Source: Combretum micranthum
Taxonomy: Eukaryota > Streptophyta > Magnoliopsida > Myrtales > Combretaceae
Assembly: GCA_024138025.1 (NCBI GenBank)
Contig: JAMXBD010000012.1
Coordinates: 2,480,001 to 2,544,000 of the forward strand
Length of the DNA stretch: 64,000 nt
Reading direction: 5' to 3'
Part shown: positions 34,916-44,178 of the stretch, piece after piece
How positions within the stretch are numbered: the first letter of the stretch is position 1
Layout of the letters: each line of letters starts with the position of its first letter
Translations under genes and position numbers: made by a program
Notes under the pieces: generated by a model
Seen by the model: the letters and a program-made list of their open reading frames with translations, nothing else
The model's database searches: none
Told to the model about the DNA's origin: nothing

Positions 34916-35930
34916 CTGTGTTTTTCAATTTTAAGAGCTTTTTCTAAAAATTTTCCAAAGTTGTTATTTGAGCAATTAAGTGTTTATTAAACAATTTTGG
35001 ATATAATAGGACGTTTAAATGTTTATTGGTAACTTTGTAATTAATGAATTGGATGTCTTTGATTAATTGTGATATACGGATATAATATGTATAAATTTGT
35101 GAGAATGAAATTTATAATTATTGATTTATTGATTATTGTGACATTTCCATTACAGTTAAGGATTCTTCGGTTAGTTCACCACCGAGAGATCCTAGTTCTA
35201 TACTAACGGGTTCAGATACGCAGTAACCTGCTTGTCTCTGTTAGGATAGGCATTTATAAAACTTAAATATATAATAAGAAAACTTAAAATGTGATTGTTG
35301 CTTGTGTTTTATGCCGTTAAAATCCAATTCCTACGCCAGGTCATGTATGAACCTAACGGCGACCCCTCATAGTTTGATGAGTTTGGGATGGAAGTTGGTA
35401 TCCGGTTCGGGGAGCGGCACCTTGCTCGGTTTGAGCACGGTAGATCTAGGCGCTTAGGCCACTCCTGTCATTTGAGATGACTTTTATTAAGTGGTATGGT
35501 GGGTAGTCGACGGGGGGTGTAGATCGGTGAAAATGTATTTAAACTTGGTAGGAAGTACCATAGTTTAGTTCAAACGTTTATGAGAACGGGTGAACTATAT
35601 TTTATGATATGGACTGAGTATAAATAGAGCTAAGTAACGGCTATTAACCCTGGAGGAAGCTACTTTTCTCTTTGACTTAACGATATCTAGGACGGTATGA
35701 GTACCCGAACTACTTATATCAACCTCCTGAGCGTCCGAGTGTTACTCAGGTCCCCTCGCGATCCCTGTTGTCCGGAGTTTGAATACTCCCGTGTTGATTG
35801 ATTAATTAAAGATTAAAGAATAATTGAATGGATGTTGCATATTGCATTTAGACTAAGCTTGTGTGCTTCATCTCGCTTTTGTATTCGTTGCTGTGTACTG
35901 GGCCTCTGGCTCATTCTTTTAACAATTTCA

Positions 35931-36011
35931 GGTGATGACCTGGACGAGTCCTATGCGAGCATGGGTTATGGCTCCGATTTTGAGGACTTCTTGGAGGAAT
36001 ATGAGGACTAG
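35931..36011 (+). CDS. Conserved acidic mini-ORF in the 5' LTR (candidate 3' exon)
   Basis: This frame has 26 codons plus TAG, begins at an acceptor-like AATTTCAG and has the core MGYGSDFEDFL with acidic flanks. Length and stop match the frame at 12968-13048, and most differences from it are silent. In the 3' LTR the same frame is disrupted by single-base losses (from about 43800). No initiating ATG is visible. Its role is unknown; it could be the end of a spliced LTR transcript's reading frame. Confidence 0.5.
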   Translation, partial: GDDLDESYASMGYGSDFEDFLEEYED

Positions 36012-36299
36012 AGTTTGACCAGGACTGGACGGAACCATTCTTTTTGTAATAGACTAGATAGTTAGTTAGAATGGATGTTTGTAAAGCTTTGTTAAGCTTT
36101 ATATTTTGTTATTTTGTTTAAGGCTTGTAAGAAGCCTGTGGATGTAATATATGTATGTATATATCTAGCTTGATCTGCCTTTGTTTGAAGTTGTGTATAT
36201 ATATGTTAATATGTTTTGAAAAGCTACTAAGTAATTATTTCTCAAAATGATTTATTCCTTAAGATTAGGTGAACAATTCATCAAACAATCCTTTTAAGA

Positions 36300-36336
36300 C
36301 AACCTTGCATATAATTCTGCAGATTATATGCGGTTG
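36300..36336 (+). promoter_or_regulatory. 14-bp stem-loop near the LTR 3' end
   Basis: CAACC, TT, GCATATAAT, loop TCTGCAG, ATTATATGC, GGTTG. It is about 50 bases before the LTR end, and compensatory changes keep the pairing in other LTRs. An identical copy is in the 3' LTR at 44087-44123. Confidence 0.7.
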
Positions 36337-36387
36337 GGGAACTGCTATTGCTTATTTCAACTAGGGGTAATAGCGGGTCCTTACAGT

Positions 36388-36400
36388 TGGTATCAGAGCA
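36388..36400 (+). promoter_or_regulatory. Primer-binding site, initiator Met tRNA
   Basis: TGGTATCAGAGCA lies two bases after the 5' LTR end, the standard site for priming minus-strand DNA synthesis by initiator methionine tRNA. Confidence 0.95.
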
Positions 36401-36670
36401 TAGTTTGATTAATTGTTTGCCTAATTAAAATGATTTGTTTGCGACTTGACTTAGACACAAATAGGTAGAATAGGATGAGCATAGTTGCTAAGTTGCTTGA
36501 ATGCTTGTGTTTGTTTGTTTTCTTGAATGTTTTGTGCTTATTGCTTGCCTTATTGCTTGACGGATTGTTTGTTATGATGTGTGATTGTGAATGCTAATTA
36601 ATAGGTTGAATGTGTGACTTGAATGCATATACCTGTATGTGTGTTGAATGTATTGTGTATGGCTATTAAG

Positions 36671-39600
36671 ATGGACAGGTTAAGAAGATCTACTAGACAG
36701 CAATCAGATAGGGAAAGCATGCCACCGCCACAGTCTTCATCTACATCTGCTCCTACATCATCTTCTACCCCAAGTAATGAGACCACTCCATCTCCAGCAT
36801 CGGCTTCTGCTTCTCAGATTCCTTTACCGACTCCGATTCCGCCACCACCACCTATGCCGCCTATTCCTCCTATGCCACAGATGCCTACAGGTGATCCGAA
36901 TTCCATGTATGGCATGATGAGAGATATGATGGCGATGATGCAACAATATCAGGTGATGATGTCCCAGCAGACACAGTACTTCATGCAGCAAGGTAATCAA
37001 CCTGGAGTGAGACTTAATGAAGCACCACCTGTGATTGATCAAGCTAATCAGATTAAGTTACATGACTTCAGTAAGATGGTTCCAGAGTTTGATGGAACGA
37101 GCACTGATCCGACAGTGGCTGAGAACTGGATAGAAGAATTAGAGAAGACATTTGCCGCCAGTAGTACTCCTGAAGATAAGAAAGTGAGCTTAGCAGTTTA
37201 CATGATGAAGAGAGAGGCTTATAACTGGTGGAGACTAGCTAGTGGAAATTTGCAACAACCCATCTCTTGGATTACATTCAAGGATACCTTCTTCACTAAG
37301 TACTTCCCGAATTCAGTACGAGAGAGGATGATTTCTGATTGGTTGAACTTGAGACAAGGAAGCAAGACCATAGATGAGTACCATGGAGAGTTTTGCAGGT
37401 TGCTACGCTTTGCTGGAGGAGATTATCGTGATGAGAGGATGAAGGTTCAGAAGTTTCAGAACGGTTTGAATGAAGAGATTCAGAATGAAGTGAAGAAGTT
37501 CGAATTGCACACTCTATCAGATTTAGTTGCCAAAGCTTTGTTGATGGAACAGATAAATAATGATAGTCGAGTTAGGAGAGCCCGAAGAGCTGCTTTCATG
37601 GGGAAGAGACCTGCTCCAGCCACATCTTATGGCGGTTATCAAGGTGTTAGCAAAGGAGGCTATTATCAAAACCGAGGAAAGAGACCTTACCTGGGAAAAC
37701 AAGGAGGTCAGAAATCAACATCTAAGGCTTCTACACCAGTGTTTGAGAAGAAATGCCCTAGATGCTATGGTCCTCATGAAGAGACAACTTGTAAGTGGAC
37801 TCCCGGAGCGTGCTTCTCATGTGGTCAAGTTGGGCATAAATACACAGAGTGTCAGAATCCCAAGCTACCACCAGTGTTTTGTGCTTATTGTAAGCAAAGA
37901 GGGCATCATATTTCCAATTGCAAAGATCGACCTGATGTTAAAAAGGGAATGAATGTGGAAAAAGGGAAGACAAATGCTAGAGTTTTCACCCTACAGCAAG
38001 TTGAAGATACGCCTGCAGTAGACACCTTGGCAGGTATTCTGAATGTGTGTGATAGGAATGCTTATGTGTTGATTGATACAGGGGCGACTCATGCATGTAT
38101 TTCTGAGAATTTCATGAACGATTGTAATCTTGCTTCTGAAGTGTTGAGTGATCGTGTTATGTGTGTAACTACTCCGTTAGTGATTGAAAATAGGCATCCA
38201 TGTGTGTGTAAGAATGTGAATGTGATGATTTCTGATGTGAGCATGCCTATTGATATGATAGTGTTACCTTTATCTGATTTTGATGTAATATTGGGAATGA
38301 ATTGGCTAAATCATTATAAGGTCACTATCGATTGTAGTAGAGCGGAGTTGAGTTTTGATTTGGATGAAGGAAGGTTTTCATATATGTTAGAGAGGTTAAG
38401 ACCTAAGAGTATGAAGTTCATGGAGTTGTGGGAGAAACCGGTTATAGCAGCTATGAGTATGGAGGAAGTAGATATCAACATGGTGCCAGTTGTGAATGGG
38501 TTTGTGGATGTATTTCCTGAGAAGTTACCTGGATTACCACCTGATAGAGAGATAGAGTTTGGAATTGAAGTGTTACCAGGAACGGTACCTATCTCTAAAG
38601 CTCCATACAGAATGGCTCCAGCCGAGTTGAAAGAGTTGAAGTTGCAATTGCAAGAATTGCAAGACTTGGGTTTTATTAGACCAAGCATATCCCCGTGGGG
38701 TGCTCCAGTGCTTTTTGTCAAGAAGAAGGATGAGAGTTTGCGTATGTGTATTGACTACAGAGAATTGAACCGGGTTACTATCAAGAATAAGTATCCTTTG
38801 CCACGGATTGACGATCTGTTTGATCAATTGAAGGGAGCAACTGTGTTTTCTAAGATCGACTTGAGATCAGGATACTATCAGCTTAAGATTAAATCTCAAG
38901 ACATTCAGAAGACAGCTTTCAGAACCAGATATGGACACTTCGAATTTTTAGTGATGCCTTTCGGGTTAACCAATGCACCAGCTGCATTTATGGACTTGAT
39001 GAATAGAGTCTTCAAGGATTATTTGGATTCATTTGTCATAGTCTTCATTGACGATATCTTGATCTATTCCCGAAGCAAAGAAGAGCATCAAGAGCATTTG
39101 AGACTTGTGTTACAAAGGCTTCGAGAGAAGAAACTATATGCCAAGTTTAACAAGTGTCAGTTTTGGTTAGAGGAGATATCTTTTCTTGGACATATTATTT
39201 CAAAAGAAGGAGTCTCAGTTGATCCAACGAAGATTGAGGCGATTCTCAAGTGGACAAGGCCTACAACGGTGAGTGAAATCAGAAGCTTTCTTGGATTAGC
39301 TGGATATTATCGAAGATTTGTGGAAGGATTCTCAAAGATTGCATCTCCATTAACCCGATTGACCCGAAAGAATGTTAGGTTTGAATGGGATGATAGATGT
39401 GAGAAGAGCTTTGAAGAGTTGAAGGAGAGATTGATATCGGCTCCTATCTTGGCGCTACCAGTCCATGGAAAGGAATTCATAGTCTTCAGTGATGCATCTA
39501 TTCAAGGACTCGGTTGTGTGCTTATGCAAGACGGGAGAGTTATAGCTTATGCTTCCAGACAGTTGAAACCACATGAAAAGAATTATCCAGTACACGATTT

Positions 39601-40483
39601 AGAGTTAGCAGCTGTTATACTTGCACTGAAATTGTGGAGACATTATTTGTTTGGAGAGAAGTGTAAGATCTATACGGACCACAAGAGTTTAAAGTACATC
39701 TTCACACAGAAAGAACTCAATATGAGACAGAGAAGATGGCTTGAACTACTTAAGGATTATGACGTGGAGATCCTCTACCATCCCGGGAAAGCTAATGTAG
39801 TAGCGGATGCGCTTAGTAGAAAGAAACATGAAGACATTGCTACTTTGCTTTCTAGCCAAAAGGAGATCCAGATAGAGTTCATGAAGCTAGATCTTGAAGT
39901 CACTGTGGAGCAAGTAGATGTGATGTTAGCTCAACTGTCTTTGCAACCAACAATTCTGGATAGAATTAAACAAGCTCAAGAGGAAGACGATGAAACCAAA
40001 GGAATAAAGGATTCTATAAGGATTGGGAAAAGGAAAGAATTAAGGATTGATATGGATGGTGTTGTGAGATATGGGAATCGACTATTTGTGCCATGTGGGT
40101 TAAGAGAAGAAGTCATGAAGGAAGCCCATTCCTCTCCATATTCGATTCACCCCGGAAGTACAAAAATGTATAAGGATCTAAAAAGAAATTATTGGTGGGA
40201 AGGTTTAAAGAGGGATGTAGCTCAATATGTCTCTAAGTGTATGGTTTGTCAACAAGTAAAGATTGAACATCAACGGCCCGGAGGAGAACTTCAACCTTTG
40301 TCAGTGCCTGAATGGAAATGGGAAGACATTACCATGGATTTTGTATCGGCTTTACCCAAAACCATAACCAAGTATGAAGTTGTTTGGGTTATCGTGGATA
40401 GATTGACAAAGTCGGCTCATTTCATACCATTAAGAGTTGGAGAATCATTGGAGAAGATGCACATACCTATATCAAAGAGATAG
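36671..40483 (+). CDS. Gypsy gag-pol polyprotein, main frame (gag, protease, RT, RNase H, integrase start)
   Basis: The chosen ATG at 36671 ([10 protein letters not shown]) gives 1270 codons; an in-frame ATG at 36623 is also possible. A Pro/Ser-rich N-terminus and Met-rich stretch come first, then the Retrotrans_gag capsid domain (about residues 135-260, with WIEELEKTF and EYHGEF). Two CX2CX4HX4C zinc knuckles start near residues 381 and 404. The protease motif is LIDTGATHA (Asp469). RT has [10 protein letters not shown] near 708 and the catalytic FIDD near 792-795. RNase H begins around SDAS (941) and ends near VVADALSRK. The integrase zinc region starts near His1153, and the first catalytic Asp is in ITMDFV near 1222. 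The frame breaks near 40458 by apparent loss of one base, and translation stops at 40483. It makes the particle proteins and replication enzymes of the element. Confidence 0.95.
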   Translation: MDRLRRSTRQQSDRESMPPPQSSSTSAPTSSSTPSNETTPSPASASASQIPLPTPIPPPPPMPPIPPMPQMPTGDPNSMYGMMRDMMAMMQQYQVMMSQQTQYFMQQGNQPGVRLNEAPPVIDQANQIKLHDFSKMVPEFDGTSTDPTVAENWIEELEKTFAASSTPEDKKVSLAVYMMKREAYNWWRLASGNLQQPISWITFKDTFFTKYFPNSVRERMISDWLNLRQGSKTIDEYHGEFCRLLRFAGGDYRDERMKVQKFQNGLNEEIQNEVKKFELHTLSDLVAKALLMEQINNDSRVRRARRAAFMGKRPAPATSYGGYQGVSKGGYYQNRGKRPYLGKQGGQKSTSKASTPVFEKKCPRCYGPHEETTCKWTPGACFSCGQVGHKYTECQNPKLPPVFCAYCKQRGHHISNCKDRPDVKKGMNVEKGKTNARVFTLQQVEDTPAVDTLAGILNVCDRNAYVLIDTGATHACISENFMNDCNLASEVLSDRVMCVTTPLVIENRHPCVCKNVNVMISDVSMPIDMIVLPLSDFDVILGMNWLNHYKVTIDCSRAELSFDLDEGRFSYMLERLRPKSMKFMELWEKPVIAAMSMEEVDINMVPVVNGFVDVFPEKLPGLPPDREIEFGIEVLPGTVPISKAPYRMAPAELKELKLQLQELQDLGFIRPSISPWGAPVLFVKKKDESLRMCIDYRELNRVTIKNKYPLPRIDDLFDQLKGATVFSKIDLRSGYYQLKIKSQDIQKTAFRTRYGHFEFLVMPFGLTNAPAAFMDLMNRVFKDYLDSFVIVFIDDILIYSRSKEEHQEHLRLVLQRLREKKLYAKFNKCQFWLEEISFLGHIISKEGVSVDPTKIEAILKWTRPTTVSEIRSFLGLAGYYRRFVEGFSKIASPLTRLTRKNVRFEWDDRCEKSFEELKERLISAPILALPVHGKEFIVFSDASIQGLGCVLMQDGRVIAYASRQLKPHEKNYPVHDLELAAVILALKLWRHYLFGEKCKIYTDHKSLKYIFTQKELNMRQRRWLELLKDYDVEILYHPGKANVVADALSRKKHEDIATLLSSQKEIQIEFMKLDLEVTVEQVDVMLAQLSLQPTILDRIKQAQEEDDETKGIKDSIRIGKRKELRIDMDGVVRYGNRLFVPCGLREEVMKEAHSSPYSIHPGSTKMYKDLKRNYWWEGLKRDVAQYVSKCMVCQQVKIEHQRPGGELQPLSVPEWKWEDITMDFVSALPKTITKYEVVWVIVDRLTKSAHFIPLRVGESLEKMHIPISKR

Positions 40484-41374
40484 TGAGATTGCATGGTATT
40501 CCAAAGACGATCACTTCAGATAGGGATTCACGCTTTGTCAGCAGATTTTGGAAGAGTCTACATACTGCTTTGGGTACACAGCTTCAGTTTAGCACGGCAT
40601 TTCATCCTCAGACAGACGGGCAATCTGAAAGAACGATCCAGATCTTGGAAGATATGTTAAGAGCATGTGCCTTAGACTTTGGCAATAGATGGGATACATA
40701 TTTGCCACTCATAGAGTTTTCTTACAACAATAGCTTCCAAGCAACGATTCAGATGGCGCCTTATGAAGCACTGTATGGTAGGAAGTGCAGATCCCCAATA
40801 CATTGGGATGAAGTTGGTGAAAGAACAGTTTTGGGTCCTGAGTTAGTACAGCAAGCGGTTGACAAGATCCGAGTGATTAAGCAGAGAATGAAGACGGCTC
40901 AAGATCGGTATAAGAGCTATGCTGACATGAGGAGAAGACCATTGGAATTCGAAGTTGGTGACCATGTATTCCTTAAGATCTCACCAACAAAAGGAGTGAT
41001 TAGATTTGGGGTTAAAGGAAAGTTGAATCCAAGATATATAGGTCCATATGAAGTTTTGGAAAGAATCGGGCCATTAGCTTACCGACTAGCTTTACCCCCG
41101 AATTTGTCCGAAGTTCATGATGTGTTTCATGTGTCACAGCTCAGAAAGTGTGTATCGGATCCTGAAGCTATCGTCTCTACTCATCAACCCGAGATTCAAC
41201 CCCCTAAGCACAATTGAGAAACCTATTAAGATCTTGGACAAGATTGACAAGGTATTGAGAAAGAAAGTAATTCCTTTTGTCAAAGTTTTGTGGTCGGGTC
41301 AAAGCGAAAGAGAGGCGACTTGGGAACCCGAAGATGAGATGAGACAGAAGTATCCCGAGATGTTTGAGCAATGA
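40484..41374 (+). pseudogene. Gypsy integrase C-part and chromodomain-like tail, frame-shifted from the main ORF
   Basis: The frame to 41217 holds the second integrase catalytic region (ITSDRDSRF), the [10 protein letters not shown] block with the third acidic residue, [15 protein letters not shown], and the C-terminal [11 protein letters not shown] and [16 protein letters not shown] region. A second break at a run of five C (41200-41204) moves the reading to another frame. That frame encodes the chromodomain-like end (VLWSGQSEREATWEPEDEM, YPEMF) and stops at 41374. Both breaks are one-base changes in short runs, so they could be sequence errors. The tail is typical of chromoviruses and is thought to guide integration through chromatin. 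Confidence 0.9.
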
Positions 41375-41410
41375 TTAAGGTATGATAAGTTTCGAGGACG
41401 AAACTTTTTG

Positions 41411-41423
41411 AAGGAGGGGAGAA
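41411..41423 (+). promoter_or_regulatory. Polypurine tract
   Basis: AAGGAGGGGAGAA directly precedes the TG of the 3' LTR; it primes plus-strand DNA synthesis. Confidence 0.9.
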
Positions 41424-44173
41424 TGAAATAGCCAAGAAATTCCTAATTTTATTTTATGAATGAATTGTTGAATTATGTGAAATGACCTAGATTTACATTT
41501 TAATCAAATCTCATGTGTTTATTAATTTATTTTAAGGAGTTGAATTGAATGAGTATGATTATGTTTTAGTAGTCTAAGATATATGATTTGTATGTGTATA
41601 TTTGATATTAATATTTTGTTTTATATGCATTAATGTGTGAGTAATGAAATTATTAATGTTGTCTTGTGCACATTAAGATGTTAAGTAGATTAATAACTCA
41701 ACCATAACTTCACTTAAGCTAGTGGATTAAGTTTCCTGTAATTAAGTAGCATTTATGCCCTAAATACAAGCCAAATGGAGTTCAAATTAAAGCCAAATGC
41801 AACCTAAGTTAATATATGCATTAAGGGATAAATTTGGAATGTGTAAAAGTCAAATTAAGTTAATTTACTACTTTTTGGGACAGCTCAAAATTTTATCCGA
41901 ATTTTCCTTTTCTTCTTCCTTTTCTTTTCTTCTTCCATTTCCCTCTCCATTTCCAATTTCAAGCTTAAGTTAAGGGCAATAGCAAGCTTTGGAAAACAAG
42001 TTCTCTCCAAGGCCAAAGCATTACATGTGAGTGGATTTAGTTGTGATTCTTGTTTTTTTCCTTTCTTGTAGTAGTTGTAGAGTTATTGATGAATAGTTCA
42101 ATGTTGGTCAAATTGTTTTTCATGCTTTGTATGAGTTATGAATGAGTTATGTGAGTATGTGAGTTTGTGCATGCATGGTTGAAGTGATATGAAGTGTTGG
42201 GAGTAAATGAAGAGAAATTGTGTAAGAAACCTAGATGGTTTGGTGTGGAGTTGAAATGTTTATTTGTGTTGAGTTCTTGTTTTAAGTTGATAGAATTGAG
42301 TATATGTAGGAGTGATATAATGAAGTGGAAGTGTAGTTGAAAAGTTTTGAAGTGTTTTAAGATGTAATTTTCAAAGTTGAAAAACAGGGGATTTGAATTC
42401 TCACGTTTAAGCTTGTTTTTAAAACGTACGCCGCATCTGGGGATTCTACGCACCGGCGTAGAGGCGTGTAGAAAGCCCACATAATCAAATTTCTTAAAGC
42501 CGACTGAACGCCGCCGGCTTTCGCTAGGAAGTCAGCCGGCGTTCTTTCTAACTTGTACGCTGGCTTCTGGGAATCAAGGCCGCCGGCGTACATGCGAAGG
42601 CTGCCCGCTACTTATGTAAGCGGCCGGCTTACACCTCTCGGGACATTTTCGAAAACTTTGGTTTTGGATTCTACGCCGGCTAAACGCCGCCGGTAGTTTG
42701 CAAAGGCTGACGGCGTACACTTTGAACGCTGCCAGCGTTGGCAGTGTACATTTTCAGAACATTGAACATCGACTCAACGCGCCGCGTTGAGTGCCGGCGT
42801 ATCCCTTGTGTTTTTCAATTTTAAGAGCTTTTTTCTAAAAATTTTCCAAAGTTGTTATTTGAGCAATTAAGTGTTTATTAAACAATTTTGGATATAATAG
42901 GACGTTTTAAATGTTATGTAACTTTGTATTAATGAATTGGATGTCTTTGATTAATTGTGATATACGGATATATATTGTATAAATTTGTGAGAATGAAATT
43001 TATAATTATTGATTTATTGATTATTGTGACATTCCATTACAGTTAAGGATTCTTCGGTTAGTTCACCACCGAGAGATCCTAGTTCTATATTAACAGGTTC
43101 AGTACGCAGTAACCTGCTTGTCTCTTTAGATAGGCATTTATAAAACTTAAATATATAATAAGAAAACTTTAAAATGTGATTGTTTCTTGTGTTTTATGCC
43201 GTTAAAATCCAATTCCTTATGCCAGGTCATGTATGAACCTACGGCGACCCCTCATAGTTTGATGAGTTTGGGATGGAATTTGGTATCCGTTCGGGAGTGG
43301 CACCTTGCTCGGTTTGAGCACGGTAGATCTAGGCGTTAGGCCACTCCTGTCATTTGAGATGACTTTCATTAAGTGGTATGGCGGGTAGTCGACGGGGGTA
43401 TAGATCGGTGAAAATGTTTTAAACTTTGTAGAAGTACCATAGTTTAGTTCAAACGTTTGAGAACGGGTGAACTATATTTTATGATATGGACGAGTATAAA
43501 ATAGAGCTAAGTAACGGCTATTAACCCTGAGAAGCTACTTTTCTCTTTGACTTAACGATATCTAGGGACGGTATGAGTACCGAAATACTTATATCAACCC
43601 CCTGAGCGTCCGAGTGTTACTCAGGTCCCCCGCGATCCTGTTGTCCGGAGTTTGAATACTCCCTGTTGATTTATTAATTAAAGATTAAAAGAATAATTGA
43701 ATGGATTGCATATTGCATTTAGACTAACTTGTGTGCTTCATCTCGCTTTTGTATTCGTTGCTGTGTACTGGGCCTCTGCTCATTCTTTTAACAATTTCAG
43801 GTGTTGACCTGACATCCTATGCAGCATGGTTATGCTCCGATTTTGAGGACTTCTTGGAGAATTGAGGACTAGAGTTTGACCAGACTGGACGGAACCATTC
43901 TTTTTTTAATAGACTAATAGTTATTTAGAATGGATGTTTGTAAAGCTTTGTTAAGCTTTAATATTTTTATTTTTTAAGGCTTGTAAGAAGCCTGTGGATG
44001 TAATATATTATGTAATATCTAACTTGATCTGTCTTTGTTTGAAGTTGTGTATATATATGTTAATTCATCAAACAATCCTTTTAAGACAACCTTGCATATA
44101 ATTCTGCAGATTATATGCGGTTGGGGAACTGCTATTGCTTATTTCAACTAGGGGGTAATAGCGGGTCCTTACA
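41424..44173 (+). repeat. 3' LTR of the full-length gypsy element (2750 bp)
   Basis: It is collinear with 33503-36385 but 133 bp shorter. One loss of about 67 bp near 44062 lies between short AAT repeats; the remainder is dozens of one- or two-base losses, for example in the GC-rich island at 42425-42800 and in the acidic frame near 43800. Substitutions are comparatively few. The terminal stem-loop is intact at 44087-44123. Confidence 0.95.
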
Positions 44174-44178
44174 AATAT

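Larger units (their letters stand above)
33503..36385 (+). repeat. 5' LTR of the full-length gypsy element (2883 bp)
   Basis: It starts TGAAATAGCCAAG and ends GGGTCCTTACA. Inside: pyrimidine-rich stretch (about 33985-34045), donor-like GTGAGT at 34112, GC-rich palindromic island (34525-34915), small hairpins around 35340-35490, CCTGAG/CTCAGG stem-loop (35726-35750), acceptor-like AG and acidic mini-ORF (35931-36011), and terminal stem-loop (36300-36336). The element's promoter should be here, but I cannot place a TATA box with confidence. Confidence 0.95.
33503..44173 (+). mobile_element. Full-length Ty3/gypsy chromovirus-type retrotransposon (Tekay/Del-like)
   Basis: Both ends are TG...CA LTRs (33503-36385 and 41424-44173), and AATAT flanks both sides exactly (33498-33502 and 44174-44178). 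A perfect initiator-Met-tRNA primer site follows the 5' LTR, and a polypurine tract (41411-41423) precedes the 3' LTR. The internal region carries one gag-pol coding stretch ending in a chromodomain-like segment, in the gypsy order protease, RT, RNase H, integrase. Only two frame breaks separate it from a continuous polyprotein, so it is young or recently active. It inserted beside an (AT)n microsatellite. Confidence 0.97.

Noticed and set aside
38314..38827. Minus-strand ORFs of 84-135 codons opposite gypsy RT
   Set aside because: Shadow frames of the well-supported plus-strand gag-pol.
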